The position numbers were made by a program, and so were the translations under genes. From the NCBI GenBank assembly GCA_020717985.1, contig DYDH01000015.1, positions 1 to 38,703 on the forward strand: a DNA stretch of 38,703 nucleotides, written 5' to 3'. This DNA is from Herpetosiphon sp. Lineage in GTDB: Bacteria > Chloroflexota > Anaerolineae > Anaerolineales > Villigracilaceae. A model generated the notes under the pieces. The model was not told where the DNA came from. It ran no database searches and saw only the letters and a program-made list of their open reading frames with translations. Position 1 is the stretch's first letter; each line of letters opens with the position of its first letter. Shown here piece by piece: positions 15,720 through 23,846 of this stretch.

Positions 15720-16277
15720 ATGACCGACGAACTCCTCGACATCGTAAACGACGAAGACATTGTGATAGACCAGCAAATGCGCTCGGTTGTACATCAACTC
15801 GGCTTACAGCATCGCGGCGTGCATGTATTTTTATTCACGCGCGATGGAAAAATGCTCGTGCAAAAAAGAAGCGCAGACCGCGTCGCATCCCCCTCCGCAT
15901 TGGACTGCTCGGTTTCAGAGCATGTCAAAGCCGGAGAAAGTTATCATGCTGCGGCAATGCGCGGCATGAGTGAGGAAATGGGCGTGGATGGAATCAGGGT
16001 CAATCCGCTGGTTCGGTTTAGAATGAACTATGGCATAAATGATAATGAAATAAGCACATTGTATAAAGGCGTGGTTGATCCCGACAAGGTGAAATTCGAC
16101 CCAATTGAGATTGAAGAGATAAATTATTACAGCGTGGATGAATTAGAGGAAATGATTCAAGAGGGCTGCATAAAATTCTGCGGATGGTTTGTGGAGTTAT
16201 TAAACTGGTATTCGGGAAAACCAGCCAGGATGAGCTTTGATTTTCATGCGAATAATTCAGTCCACAAAAAAAGTTAA
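15720..16277 (+). CDS. Nudix-fold protein with a degenerate Nudix box
   Basis: This 185-residue protein has the Nudix fold layout: HRGVHVFLFTRDGKMLVQKRS (32-51), then a Nudix helix region at 67-89. Against the canonical GX5EX7REUXEEXGU, the first Gly is Glu67 and the Glu after Arg81 is Gly82. Glu73, Arg81, Glu85, Glu86 and Gly88 are kept, so metal binding may persist. The sequence around SVSEHVKAGES and the overall length recall isopentenyl-diphosphate isomerase-like and YfcD-like Nudix proteins more than MutT. It lies 115 bp after the HAD gene and may or may not be part of that transcript. The substrate is unknown. Confidence 0.75.
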   Translation: MTDELLDIVNDEDIVIDQQMRSVVHQLGLQHRGVHVFLFTRDGKMLVQKRSADRVASPSALDCSVSEHVKAGESYHAAAMRGMSEEMGVDGIRVNPLVRFRMNYGINDNEISTLYKGVVDPDKVKFDPIEIEEINYYSVDELEEMIQEGCIKFCGWFVELLNWYSGKPARMSFDFHANNSVHKKS

Positions 16278-16470
16278 CAGGATTAAAAGCATTTCAGAAA
16301 CTCATTATACGTATTATCTGCGAACCTGAAATAAATCCTGCGGTTTATCAAAAACTGCCATGGACGGGTCATTCCAAAGAACGGGAAATCCATCGAAAAT
16401 AAACAGGGAAGGCATCATCCGTCGGTTTAGAGATCGCCACCCGGTCCCAGCAAAATAACTGAAATGCAAC

Positions 16471-16500
16471 TTTCCAAAGGTGGAAACGTATACCTATACT
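16471..16500 (+). promoter_or_regulatory. Possible promoter and inverted repeat upstream of the solenoid-protein gene
   Basis: TTTCCA at 16471-16476 and TATACT at 16495-16500 are 18 bp apart, upstream of AAGGAGAA and the ATG at 16527. The -35 match is weak. AACTTTCC (16468-16475) and GGAAAGTT (16501-16508) form an inverted repeat around the site, which could bind a regulator. The rest of the 16278-16526 spacer shows nothing clear. Confidence 0.3.
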
Positions 16501-16526
16501 GGAAAGTTTTGTCATAAGGAGAACCC

Positions 16527-17843
16527 ATGAAAACCATTTATAAATTTTTTTCCATTTTTTCCCTGCTCGCTCTTCTAGCCCTGGCTTTTGCCACACCCGC
16601 GCGTGCTTTTGACGGCCGTTCTGGCGATAACGTCGAGATCAAAGCCGGTGAAACCATTGAAGATGATGTGTACATCACCGCGAATAATTTCGTGCTTGAA
16701 GGAACCATCAAAGGCGACCTGATTGTATTCGGCGAGACCATCACCATCAACGGCACCGTCGAAGGCGACCTGATCGCCGCCGGACAAAGCGTCATCATCA
16801 ACGGTATAGTCACTGATGATGCCCGCATCGCCGGCGCGCTGCTTCAAATCAGCGAAACTGCCGCCATCGGCGGGGATGTGATTGCCGCAGGCGCAAGTCT
16901 TGAAGCGCAGGATGGCAGCGCCATCGAAGGCGAACTGGTCGTTGGCACTGGGCAGACTTTGCTCGAAGGAAATATCACAGGTGACATACTCGCCGGCACC
17001 GGCGCGTTGGAATTGACTGGTGAATTTGGCGGGGATGTTAATGCCCAGGTCGGCGACCCCGAAGCGGGTGGACCATCCCCATCCATGTACATGCCGCAAT
17101 CTGGTCTGAACTTCCCCACTGTAAAACCAGGATTTACCATTGCGGATGGCGCAAAGATCAAAGGCAACCTCGAATACACTCAATCCAAGGATATTAAGAT
17201 CCCCGCAAATGTAGTCGGCGGAAAAGTAACACGCACCGCCCCTGTTGTTGACCCCGCCAAGCAAAAAGCCCAACCAACCCCAGCGCAAAAGGCAATGACA
17301 TGGACATTCGATCTGTTCCGCTCCATCGTCACCCTGATCGTTTTTGGATTGCTGTTGGGCTGGCTCGCCCCCGTGTTCATGAAAACTCTGATGGAAAAAG
17401 TACAGATCCAACCCGCCGCATCCCTCGGATGGGGACTGGTGGCATATGCGGCCTTTTTCTTTGCCATCCTCGTCCTGGTCGTCGCGATGATCGCAGGCGG
17501 CGTACTCTTCGGCGTTCTCACACTGGGCGGAATGAGCGGAACGATCGTCTGGGTCGGCATTCTCGCCATCTTTGCCATGGTCCTCGGCTTTGTTCTGGTT
17601 ACCGCATTCCTGACCAAGATCATCGTCGCATGGCTGGGCGGCAAATTGATCCTCGCCCGCTTCAATCCCGCACTGGCTGAGCACAAAGTCTGGCCGCTCG
17701 TCATCGGCGTGGCGCTCATTGCATTGATCGTCGCCCTGCCATACATTGGCTGGCTGTTCGGAGTAATTATCATGTTCATCGGACTCGGCGCACTCTGGCT
17801 CTGGGGACGCGAACTCTTGCAGGCGCGAAAAAACACTGTATAA
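16527..17843 (+). CDS. Secreted/membrane beta-solenoid (polymer-forming, bactofilin-like) protein
   Basis: This 438-residue protein has a signal peptide (MKTIYK, hydrophobic core, then ATPARAFDG near residues 22-30). Residues about 35-175 are a regular short-repeat solenoid with phrases such as GTIKGDLIVFG, GTVEGDLIAAG and GNITGDILAG, like bactofilin/polymer-forming cytoskeletal domains. A Pro/Lys linker near 240-258 is followed by about four membrane helices to the end. The layout predicts an extracytoplasmic solenoid anchored by a C-terminal membrane domain. Such fusions occur in Gram-positive and Chloroflexota genomes with no firm function; a role in envelope organisation is inferred. It has its own RBS (AAGGAGAA). 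Confidence 0.8.
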   Translation: MKTIYKFFSIFSLLALLALAFATPARAFDGRSGDNVEIKAGETIEDDVYITANNFVLEGTIKGDLIVFGETITINGTVEGDLIAAGQSVIINGIVTDDARIAGALLQISETAAIGGDVIAAGASLEAQDGSAIEGELVVGTGQTLLEGNITGDILAGTGALELTGEFGGDVNAQVGDPEAGGPSPSMYMPQSGLNFPTVKPGFTIADGAKIKGNLEYTQSKDIKIPANVVGGKVTRTAPVVDPAKQKAQPTPAQKAMTWTFDLFRSIVTLIVFGLLLGWLAPVFMKTLMEKVQIQPAASLGWGLVAYAAFFFAILVLVVAMIAGGVLFGVLTLGGMSGTIVWVGILAIFAMVLGFVLVTAFLTKIIVAWLGGKLILARFNPALAEHKVWPLVIGVALIALIVALPYIGWLFGVIIMFIGLGALWLWGRELLQARKNTV

Positions 17844-17856
17844 ACAAGAAAGAAGT

Positions 17857-17910
17857 GTAGCGTGTTGCGTGTTCCGTTTTGAAGGCTTACGAAACACGCA
17901 ACGCGCTACA
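17857..17910. repeat. Large near-perfect palindrome of the AACACGCAAC family with GTAG/CTAC edges
   Basis: TGTAGCGTGTTGCGTGTT (17857-17874) pairs with AACACGCAACGCGCTACA (17893-17910) with one mismatch, loop 18. It follows the solenoid gene stop by 13 bp. Its core word recurs at 18545-18562, 23801-23842 and 30749-30759. Confidence 0.65.
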
Positions 17911-17913
17911 TAT

Positions 17914-17957
17914 CAAAATAATAGACCGAGGACTCGCATCCCCGGTCTATTATTTTG
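17914..17957. terminator. Perfect 15-bp stem-loop upstream of the radical SAM gene
   Basis: CAAAATAATAGACCG (17914-17928) and CGGTCTATTATTTTG (17943-17957) are exact complements around a 14-base loop. The 3' arm ends in TATTTT, so it could end transcripts from the solenoid gene. It lies immediately before the radical SAM start, and a TATAAT at 17968-17973 follows without a good -35. Confidence 0.5.
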
Positions 17958-17980
17958 ACAATTCTAGTATAATTTCGCCC

Positions 17981-19906
17981 ATGTTAAATCCAGAGCAAAT
18001 AGAAGCCAAACTCGACCGTATTCTTTTAAAGGTACAAAAGCCCGGTCGCTATGTCGGCGGCGAACTCAACAGCACCATCAAGGATTGGGACAAGGTTCAA
18101 ACCCGCGTCGCATTCATCTTTCCTGATATTTATGATATAGGCGTTTCGAATGTTGGATTAAAAATCCTCTACGATCAGATCAACCAGCGGGATGACGCGC
18201 TTGCCGAACGCGCCTATGCTCCCTGGACTGACATGGAAGCGCTGATGCGCGAACATGGGATTCCGCTCTACGCGCTCGAATCAAAACGCCCCCTGGCCTG
18301 TTTCGACCTGATTGGCTTTACCCTACCCTATGAGACTCTCTACACCAACACCCTGAACATTCTCGACCTCGCGGGCGTTCCCGTCCGCTCGGCAGACCGT
18401 GACGAGACACACCCGATCATCATCGCGGGCGGACATTCCGCAACCAACCCCGAACCCATGCACGCCTTCATCGACGCATTTGTGATCGGCGAGGGCGAAG
18501 AGGTCATTCACGATATTGTCAACACGATACAAAAACGAAAAACGCAGCACGCAACACGTCACGAGACACTCCTTGAACTAGCCCAAATCCCCGGCGTGTA
18601 TGTTCCTCAATTTTACGAAACCACATATCTCGAAGATGGAACTGTTGCATCAACCCTGCCGATTAATGCTAAAGCTCCAAAGATAATCAAAAAGCGCATT
18701 GTGGCAAAACTGCCCCCGCCGCCTTTGAAATTCATCGTGCCAAATATTGAAGTCGTTCATAACCGCGCCTCGGTGGAGATCATGCGCGGATGCACCCGCG
18801 GGTGTAGATTCTGCCAGGCGGGTATGATCACCCGTCCCGTTAGGGAAAGAAGCGTACAGGAAGTTGTGGACGCTGCCGACGCCGCTGTCCGCTCAACGGG
18901 GTTTGAAGAACTCGCGTTGATGTCGCTATCTTCTTCTGATTACACTTATGTCAATGAACTGGTGGATGCGATCAGCAAGCGATTTGAAGGACGCAAACTC
19001 ACTGTCGCGCTGCCTTCTTTGCGAATTGAATCTGTCTCGATTGACTTGATGGACAAATTAAAGCAACACCGCTCCGGTGGATTCACGCTTGCCCCTGAAG
19101 CCGCCAGTGAACGGATGCGAAAGATCATCAATAAATTCATTCCCGACGAAGAAATCATCAACACCACGCGCGATATTTACAGCCGCGGTTGGACAACGAT
19201 CAAGTTGTATTTCATGATCGGACATCCAAGCGAAACGATCGAAGATGTGCAGGCAATCGTGGACCTGTCCAAACTCATTATTGCCGAGGGGCGCAAAGCG
19301 GCAGGTTGGAAAGTAAAACTAAACGTCGGTGTGAGCACCTTTGTGCCAAAACCGCAAACTCCCTTCCAGTGGGTTGCCTGTGATACGCGGGAAAATATTC
19401 TGGAAAAACAGGCTTTGCTCAAACGCCAATTGTTGAAAGATAAAAACATCAAGTTGAGTTGGACAAAACCCGAAGACACCTTGCTCGAAGCATGGCTCAC
19501 ACGCGGCGACCGTAGAATGGCTGAAGTCATTTACAGTGCGTGGAAGAAGGGCGCAAAATTTGACGCATGGGGAGATGAAGTCAAAATACAAGATGCCTGG
19601 CTGCCCGCCTTTGCAGAGCATGGACTCGATCCTGCGTTCTACACTCACCGCCAGCGCCGCACCGATGAGATTTTCCCGTGGGAGCATATCACCGCCGCTG
19701 TGCGCAAGAATTTCCTGTTCCAGGATTTCCGTCAGTCGCTCGAAGGTCAGATCCGCGTGGACTGCCGTTTGAATTGCTATGCCTGCGGCATCCTGCCAAC
19801 CTTTGCCAACCTGCGCCGCGAGAATCCTGGCGATGTGTGGAAATGTCCTGAGGTGAAAAGCCCGATGAAAGTAAAAAGTGAGAAGTTAGAAGTGGCAGGT
19901 AATTAA
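17981..19906 (+). CDS. TIGR03960-family B12-binding-type radical SAM protein
   Basis: This 641-residue protein has the radical SAM cluster motif EIMRGCTRGCRFCQAG (Cys271, Cys275, Cys278). It is preceded by a cobalamin-type Rossmann region with PDIYDIGVSNVGLKIL and IIIAGGHSATNPEPMHAFID. This is the arrangement of the TIGR03960 family, a YgiQ-like group usually next to a TIGR03936 partner and often linked to RNA metabolism genes. The ATG at 17981 gives the usual N-terminus; the upstream frame runs through a palindrome and is rejected. Residues 183-196 (TIQKRKTQHATRHE) appear encoded by a dispersed repeat word, and the last ~15 residues look like repeat-derived tail. Its reaction is unknown. Confidence 0.85.
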   Translation: MLNPEQIEAKLDRILLKVQKPGRYVGGELNSTIKDWDKVQTRVAFIFPDIYDIGVSNVGLKILYDQINQRDDALAERAYAPWTDMEALMREHGIPLYALESKRPLACFDLIGFTLPYETLYTNTLNILDLAGVPVRSADRDETHPIIIAGGHSATNPEPMHAFIDAFVIGEGEEVIHDIVNTIQKRKTQHATRHETLLELAQIPGVYVPQFYETTYLEDGTVASTLPINAKAPKIIKKRIVAKLPPPPLKFIVPNIEVVHNRASVEIMRGCTRGCRFCQAGMITRPVRERSVQEVVDAADAAVRSTGFEELALMSLSSSDYTYVNELVDAISKRFEGRKLTVALPSLRIESVSIDLMDKLKQHRSGGFTLAPEAASERMRKIINKFIPDEEIINTTRDIYSRGWTTIKLYFMIGHPSETIEDVQAIVDLSKLIIAEGRKAAGWKVKLNVGVSTFVPKPQTPFQWVACDTRENILEKQALLKRQLLKDKNIKLSWTKPEDTLLEAWLTRGDRRMAEVIYSAWKKGAKFDAWGDEVKIQDAWLPAFAEHGLDPAFYTHRQRRTDEIFPWEHITAAVRKNFLFQDFRQSLEGQIRVDCRLNCYACGILPTFANLRRENPGDVWKCPEVKSPMKVKSEKLEVAGN

Positions 19907-19913
19907 AATTTCA

Positions 19914-20438
19914 ATGAATAAGATCACCTTCCTTCCCCGCTTGCAGCGTGAACGCGATAAGTTTGAACACCTGCTCAACCAGGTCGGCTTTTCGCGCCAG
20001 ATGACGATGGTGGGCGTCTTTGTAAATCTGTCCATTAAAGACCTGCTGGCAGATGTACTCACGCGCGAGCAATTCATTGCTGACCGTTTGAATGAAGTTC
20101 TGCACGGCGAATGTTACTGGACAAGCACATCTCACACAGCGTTCGATAATTTCCAAAAGGACAACGGCTACCCCGATTATGAATCTCCGCTGTGTGAAAA
20201 GGAAAAGATCAACCATCTTGTGATCTATAAATACAAAAATATTGGGCTGGATGATATTGTGGAGCAGGAACTTGCGGCTTACGCCAGCATCCTGTCCGCC
20301 ATGATAAAGTTGACCCACAACCAGTGCCTCGACCATGATCTCTTCCACCGAGTCGCAGAACAGACCTACAAACCATACCGCCGAACCAGCATGGAGATCA
20401 ACCGCTGGCTCAAATCACTGGAAACGGAAATAAAATAA
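19914..20438 (+). CDS. DinB/ClbS-like four-helix protein
   Basis: This is a 174-residue helical protein. The segment SIKDLLADVLTREQFIADRL resembles the W/L-x-D-x-L-AH-xx-W/E helix of DinB/ClbS(DfsB) four-helix bundle proteins, but I do not see a clear three-histidine metal site. His residues cluster at 154, 159 and 164 (NQCLDHDLFHRVAE area). It starts 7 bp after the radical SAM stop and its TAA overlaps the ATG of the following TIGR03936 gene (TAATG), so the three are one operon. It therefore separates a pair that is normally adjacent or fused. Function unknown; relatives protect against genotoxins or act as thiol-dependent enzymes. Confidence 0.55.
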   Translation: MNKITFLPRLQRERDKFEHLLNQVGFSRQMTMVGVFVNLSIKDLLADVLTREQFIADRLNEVLHGECYWTSTSHTAFDNFQKDNGYPDYESPLCEKEKINHLVIYKYKNIGLDDIVEQELAAYASILSAMIKLTHNQCLDHDLFHRVAEQTYKPYRRTSMEINRWLKSLETEIK

Positions 20439-21079
20439 TGATGCGCGCACGGATCACCTTTTCAAAGCAGGGCGCTTTAAGATACACAGGTCATCTTGAC
20501 CTGCACAGGTTATGGGAACGCGCCATGCGTCGCGCAAACCTGCCTCTCAGCTATTCGCAGGGATTCCATCCACAGCCAAAGATCAGCATTGCCGCCGCCC
20601 TGCCGCTGGGATTTTCCTCACTCGGCGAAGTATTGGACGTCCGTTTCAACGCCGAAATTCCCACGGAAGAAATTGCGGCTCGATTAAAGGATAGCCTTCC
20701 ACCAGATATACAAATCATCCGTGTGGAAAGCGTGGACGAGCGCGAGCCTGCATTGCAAACACAGGTGCTCTCAGCGGCGTACGATGTCCATTTAACAGAA
20801 CCAGTTGACGGGTCGGAGTTGACGCGAAAAGCCGAAACGCTGATGAAGTCTGAAAGCCTGCCGCGTGAGCGTCGAAATAAATTCTATGACCTTCGTCCGC
20901 TGATCGAAACATTGAATGTGCTCACAGAAGCGGATGGAAAATTTTGGCTTCAAATGAAACTTGCGGCGCGCGATGGCGCGACCGGCCGCCCCGAGGAAGT
21001 GTTGGATGCGCTGGGCATTGAACCGGAATACACACGCGTGGAAAGAACCCGTTTGATTTTTCAGACGGAAAAGACCTGA
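20438..21079 (+). CDS. TIGR03936-family (DUF2344) radical SAM-linked protein
   Basis: This 213-residue protein has the family's opening RARITFSKQGALRYTGHLDLHRLWERAMRR and the signature FHPQPKISIAAALPLGFSSLGEVLDV. In most genomes this protein follows TIGR03960, and the two are sometimes fused. Its start overlaps the stop of the ClbS-like gene (TAATG), indicating translational coupling. The role is unknown; the fixed partnership suggests it presents substrate (possibly RNA) to the radical SAM enzyme. Two adjacent ATG codons are possible starts. Confidence 0.85.
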   Translation: MMRARITFSKQGALRYTGHLDLHRLWERAMRRANLPLSYSQGFHPQPKISIAAALPLGFSSLGEVLDVRFNAEIPTEEIAARLKDSLPPDIQIIRVESVDEREPALQTQVLSAAYDVHLTEPVDGSELTRKAETLMKSESLPRERRNKFYDLRPLIETLNVLTEADGKFWLQMKLAARDGATGRPEEVLDALGIEPEYTRVERTRLIFQTEKT

Positions 21080-21152
21080 TAGGTTTCCGCGCAGATACGA
21101 TTAACCTGCCTCGCTATAAAACTTGTCAGGTCCACCTAATAAGGAGAATGCC

Positions 21153-22121
21153 ATGCCGCTACTTGTCTCTCTATTTTTCGGTTTCGTCCCCATGTTCTTT
21201 TTTGCTGCAGTTGTATATTGGCTGGATCGCTACGAAAAGGAACCTAGAGTTTTACTTGGCGCAACTTTCTTTTGGGGCGTGGTGATCGCAGCAGGCGGCG
21301 CTTTCATTATAAATACCGCATTTGGCATCGGCATTTATGTTTTTACCGGCTCAGAAGGTGCGGCTGAGATCGGCACTACATCCATCATTGCCCCAATCGT
21401 GGAAGAATTTCTCAAAGGACTTGCGGTTGCGATTGTGTTCTTCCTATTCTACAAAGAATTTGATTCCATTTTGGATGGCATCATCTATGGCGGCATTGCG
21501 GCGCTCGGCTTTGCGGCTACAGAAAACACACTTTATATCTTCCGCAATGGGTATCAGGAAAGCGGCTGGGGCGGGCTTTTCATGCTGGCTTTCATTCGCG
21601 TAATTATCGTGGGTTGGCAACATCCGTTTTACACCGCCTTCACGGGAATCGGCTTTGCTGTTTCACGTACAAACAAAAATGTGCTGATCAAATTCATCGC
21701 TCCCCTGGTTGGGTACGGCGCGGCAGTGACCACGCACGCCTTCCACAACACCTTTGGCGGACTGATTGGCGGTCTTGAGGGTTTCGCGGCAGGCACAATC
21801 GTGGACTGGTTCGGCTGGACATTCATGCTTGGATTCGTTTTCTGGATGATCAACAACGAGCGCAATATTGTAAAGAATCAATTACGACCAGAAGTCATAT
21901 CCGGCTTGATCTCACAGGCGCAATATCAAAAAGCACTTTCCCCGTGGACAGTGACCACAGCAGGCTTTAGCGGAAGAGCTTCATCCCGTTTTTATCAATT
22001 ATGCGGTGAACTATCTCATAAGAAAGAGCAATATAACAAGCAAGGTGACGAAGGCGGCAATGCGATGATCATCGAAAAACTTCGCGCAGAACTTGCGGTC
22101 CTTGCCCCGCAAGTCAGATAA
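21153..22121 (+). CDS. PrsW-family intramembrane metalloprotease
   Basis: This 322-residue membrane protein has 7-8 hydrophobic helices and the PrsW motifs: PIVEEFLKG (Glu84-Glu85), AATENTLYI (Glu124-Asn125), WQHPFYTAFTGIGF (His157) and TTHAFHN (His195, His198). PrsW in Bacillus performs site-1 cleavage of the anti-sigma factor RsiW, and the wider family is grouped with CAAX proteases. I chose ATG 21153 because AAGGAGAA precedes it; an upstream TTG would bury that site. The ~70 C-terminal residues after the membrane region are hydrophilic and helical. The substrate is unknown and no sigma/anti-sigma pair is nearby. Confidence 0.88.
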   Translation: MPLLVSLFFGFVPMFFFAAVVYWLDRYEKEPRVLLGATFFWGVVIAAGGAFIINTAFGIGIYVFTGSEGAAEIGTTSIIAPIVEEFLKGLAVAIVFFLFYKEFDSILDGIIYGGIAALGFAATENTLYIFRNGYQESGWGGLFMLAFIRVIIVGWQHPFYTAFTGIGFAVSRTNKNVLIKFIAPLVGYGAAVTTHAFHNTFGGLIGGLEGFAAGTIVDWFGWTFMLGFVFWMINNERNIVKNQLRPEVISGLISQAQYQKALSPWTVTTAGFSGRASSRFYQLCGELSHKKEQYNKQGDEGGNAMIIEKLRAELAVLAPQVR

Positions 22122-22143
22122 TTTTATTCAACACCAAATATCA

Positions 22144-22184
22144 CGAAGAGGCGCGAAGAAAAATATATCCTTCGCGCCTCTTCG
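22144..22184. repeat. Perfect 15-bp palindrome between PrsW and the glycosyltransferase
   Basis: CGAAGAGGCGCGAAG (22144-22158) and CTTCGCGCCTCTTCG (22170-22184) are exact complements around an 11-base AT-rich loop. It has no clear T-run, so it may be a dispersed palindrome or an mRNA stem rather than a canonical terminator. Confidence 0.6.
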
Positions 22185-22221
22185 CAGTTAATGTCCGTCC
22201 CAGCATGATATACTCGCGCCG

Positions 22222-23748
22222 ATGAAAACTGAGCAGAAACCCCTCAACATAATTCTGGCGGCCGCCGCAATTTTCTACCTCGCCTTTATCATCGGCACAT
22301 CTTTTGTAATCAACACTGAAAACTATTTCACCCTCGTTGACGACGCCATGATTTCCATGCGCTATGCCCAACATCTCGCGCAAGGTCACGGGTTGGTGTG
22401 GAATATCGGCGAAGCGCCAGTCGAAGGCTTCACCAATCTCGGCTGGACTTTGTATCTGGCATTCCTGCACCTCTTCCACATTCCAGCCTCAAAAATTTCG
22501 CTGGCTGTCATGCTCACTTCCTCGGTCATTCTGCTCGTAAATATTGTCATTGTTCACAGGATTGCCGAAAACCTTCTCCCCGACTCAAAATATGCGCCCA
22601 CACTTGCCGCACTCATTACGGCATTTTACTTTCCACTTGTATTCTGGTCTCTGCGCGGCATGGAAGTTGGTTTGCTCACTCTGTTGATCGACCTTTCGAT
22701 CCTGCTTGCAATTTCCAATAACAAAAGCTTCCTCATCGGCATCATTCTTGCGCTCGCGATTCTCGTCCGCGTGGATGCGCTCATTCCCGCCGCGCTGATC
22801 GTGGTTTATCTATTCACAAAAAATCAACGAGGCGTAATCCCCGCAATCTCGATCATTATCACAACCCTTGCAATCCTCTGGTTTCAACAAAGCTACTTCG
22901 GCGATCTTCTCCCCACAACCTATTATCAAAAAGTAACCGGCTTCGCCACGCTTGAACGCATCCGGCACGGCATTCTCGTCTTCAATCAATTCGCCACAGG
23001 CGACACCCTCTTCCTCTTTTTATTTTCGCTTGCAGGTTTATTCTTTTACAAACTTCAACGCAACCGCGAAGCGCTTTTATTATTGGGCGTCTTTCTCGCG
23101 CAATGCGCCTACTCGATCTACGTCGGCGGTGATTATGCCGAGCCAGAAACGAACGCTGCGAATCGATTCATCACACAAGGGATGCCCGCCCTAATCATCC
23201 TCTTTAGTTGGATGACGAGCCGCATCCTTTCCGACCTGAAAGCTGTCCAGCCGCAATTGACATTATCCACGCCGAAAGCCGCGCTGCGTCCTGCCATTTC
23301 CCTCGCCCTCATCATTCTCCTAACCATCAGCGGCGAAGCATGGTTCAACTACTCGATAGATAACGCGCCCCTGCTCAAAGCGGACATTCGCCGCGTGAAG
23401 ATCGGACTGCACATCGCAAACAACACATCTCCCGAAGCTGTCATCGCCATCCACGCGGCAGGACAGATTCCCTATTACTCGGAACGCACCACCATTGACC
23501 TGCTCGGACTGAACGACCCTGCTGTCGCAAAAGGATTGGGACACGGCGAATTCTACCCAGGTCACAACAAATGGGACTACGACTACAGCATCGGTGAACT
23601 TCAACCCGACCTTATCGCGGACAACTTTGCCCCTCTTGCCGCATTTATGTACGGAAACGGACAGTACACAAAACTGGATAACGGCTTTTACGTCCGTAAC
23701 GACAGCATATTGGTGGACGCAAACGGACTGTCAAAAGAATACCGATAA
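22222..23748 (+). CDS. GT-C fold membrane glycosyltransferase (GT39/ArnT-like)
   Basis: This 508-residue protein has about ten membrane helices in the first two-thirds and a soluble C-terminal part. Near the N-terminus, TLVDDAMISMRYAQHLAQGH (38-57) with Asp40-Asp41 and GLVWN...VEGFTNLGW form the typical first extracytoplasmic loop of polyprenyl-phosphate-dependent GT-C enzymes. Such enzymes transfer sugars from lipid-phosphate donors on the outer face of the membrane, for protein or cell-surface glycosylation. It lies 100 bp after PrsW with a palindrome between, and faces citrate synthase. Donor and acceptor are unknown. Confidence 0.82.
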   Translation: MKTEQKPLNIILAAAAIFYLAFIIGTSFVINTENYFTLVDDAMISMRYAQHLAQGHGLVWNIGEAPVEGFTNLGWTLYLAFLHLFHIPASKISLAVMLTSSVILLVNIVIVHRIAENLLPDSKYAPTLAALITAFYFPLVFWSLRGMEVGLLTLLIDLSILLAISNNKSFLIGIILALAILVRVDALIPAALIVVYLFTKNQRGVIPAISIIITTLAILWFQQSYFGDLLPTTYYQKVTGFATLERIRHGILVFNQFATGDTLFLFLFSLAGLFFYKLQRNREALLLLGVFLAQCAYSIYVGGDYAEPETNAANRFITQGMPALIILFSWMTSRILSDLKAVQPQLTLSTPKAALRPAISLALIILLTISGEAWFNYSIDNAPLLKADIRRVKIGLHIANNTSPEAVIAIHAAGQIPYYSERTTIDLLGLNDPAVAKGLGHGEFYPGHNKWDYDYSIGELQPDLIADNFAPLAAFMYGNGQYTKLDNGFYVRNDSILVDANGLSKEYR

Positions 23749-23800
23749 ACAAAAAGAGCCTATGAGTTTTTTCCTCACAAGCCCTTATTATTTCACAAAT

Positions 23801-23842
23801 GGAACACGCAACACGCATTAGACATTAAGTGTTGCGTGTTCC
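23801..23842. terminator. Perfect palindrome between convergent genes (AACACGCAACAC family)
   Basis: GGAACACGCAACAC (23801-23814) and GTGTTGCGTGTTCC (23829-23842) are exact complements around a 14-base loop. The hairpin sits in the 98-bp gap between the tail-to-tail glycosyltransferase and citrate synthase genes, where a bidirectional terminator is expected. It lacks T-runs. Confidence 0.55.
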
Positions 23843-23846
23843 GTGA

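Noticed and set aside
16575-17897. A 440-codon minus-strand open frame antisense to the solenoid gene
   Set aside because: Composition (Cys/Asp/Gly/His-rich, low-complexity) reflects the repeated codons of the solenoid on the other strand. It has no ribosome site or domain.
17955-17973. TTGACA followed by TATAAT upstream of the radical SAM gene
   Set aside because: The two hexamers are only 7 bp apart, and TTGACA overlaps a stem arm, so they cannot form a sigma70 promoter together.
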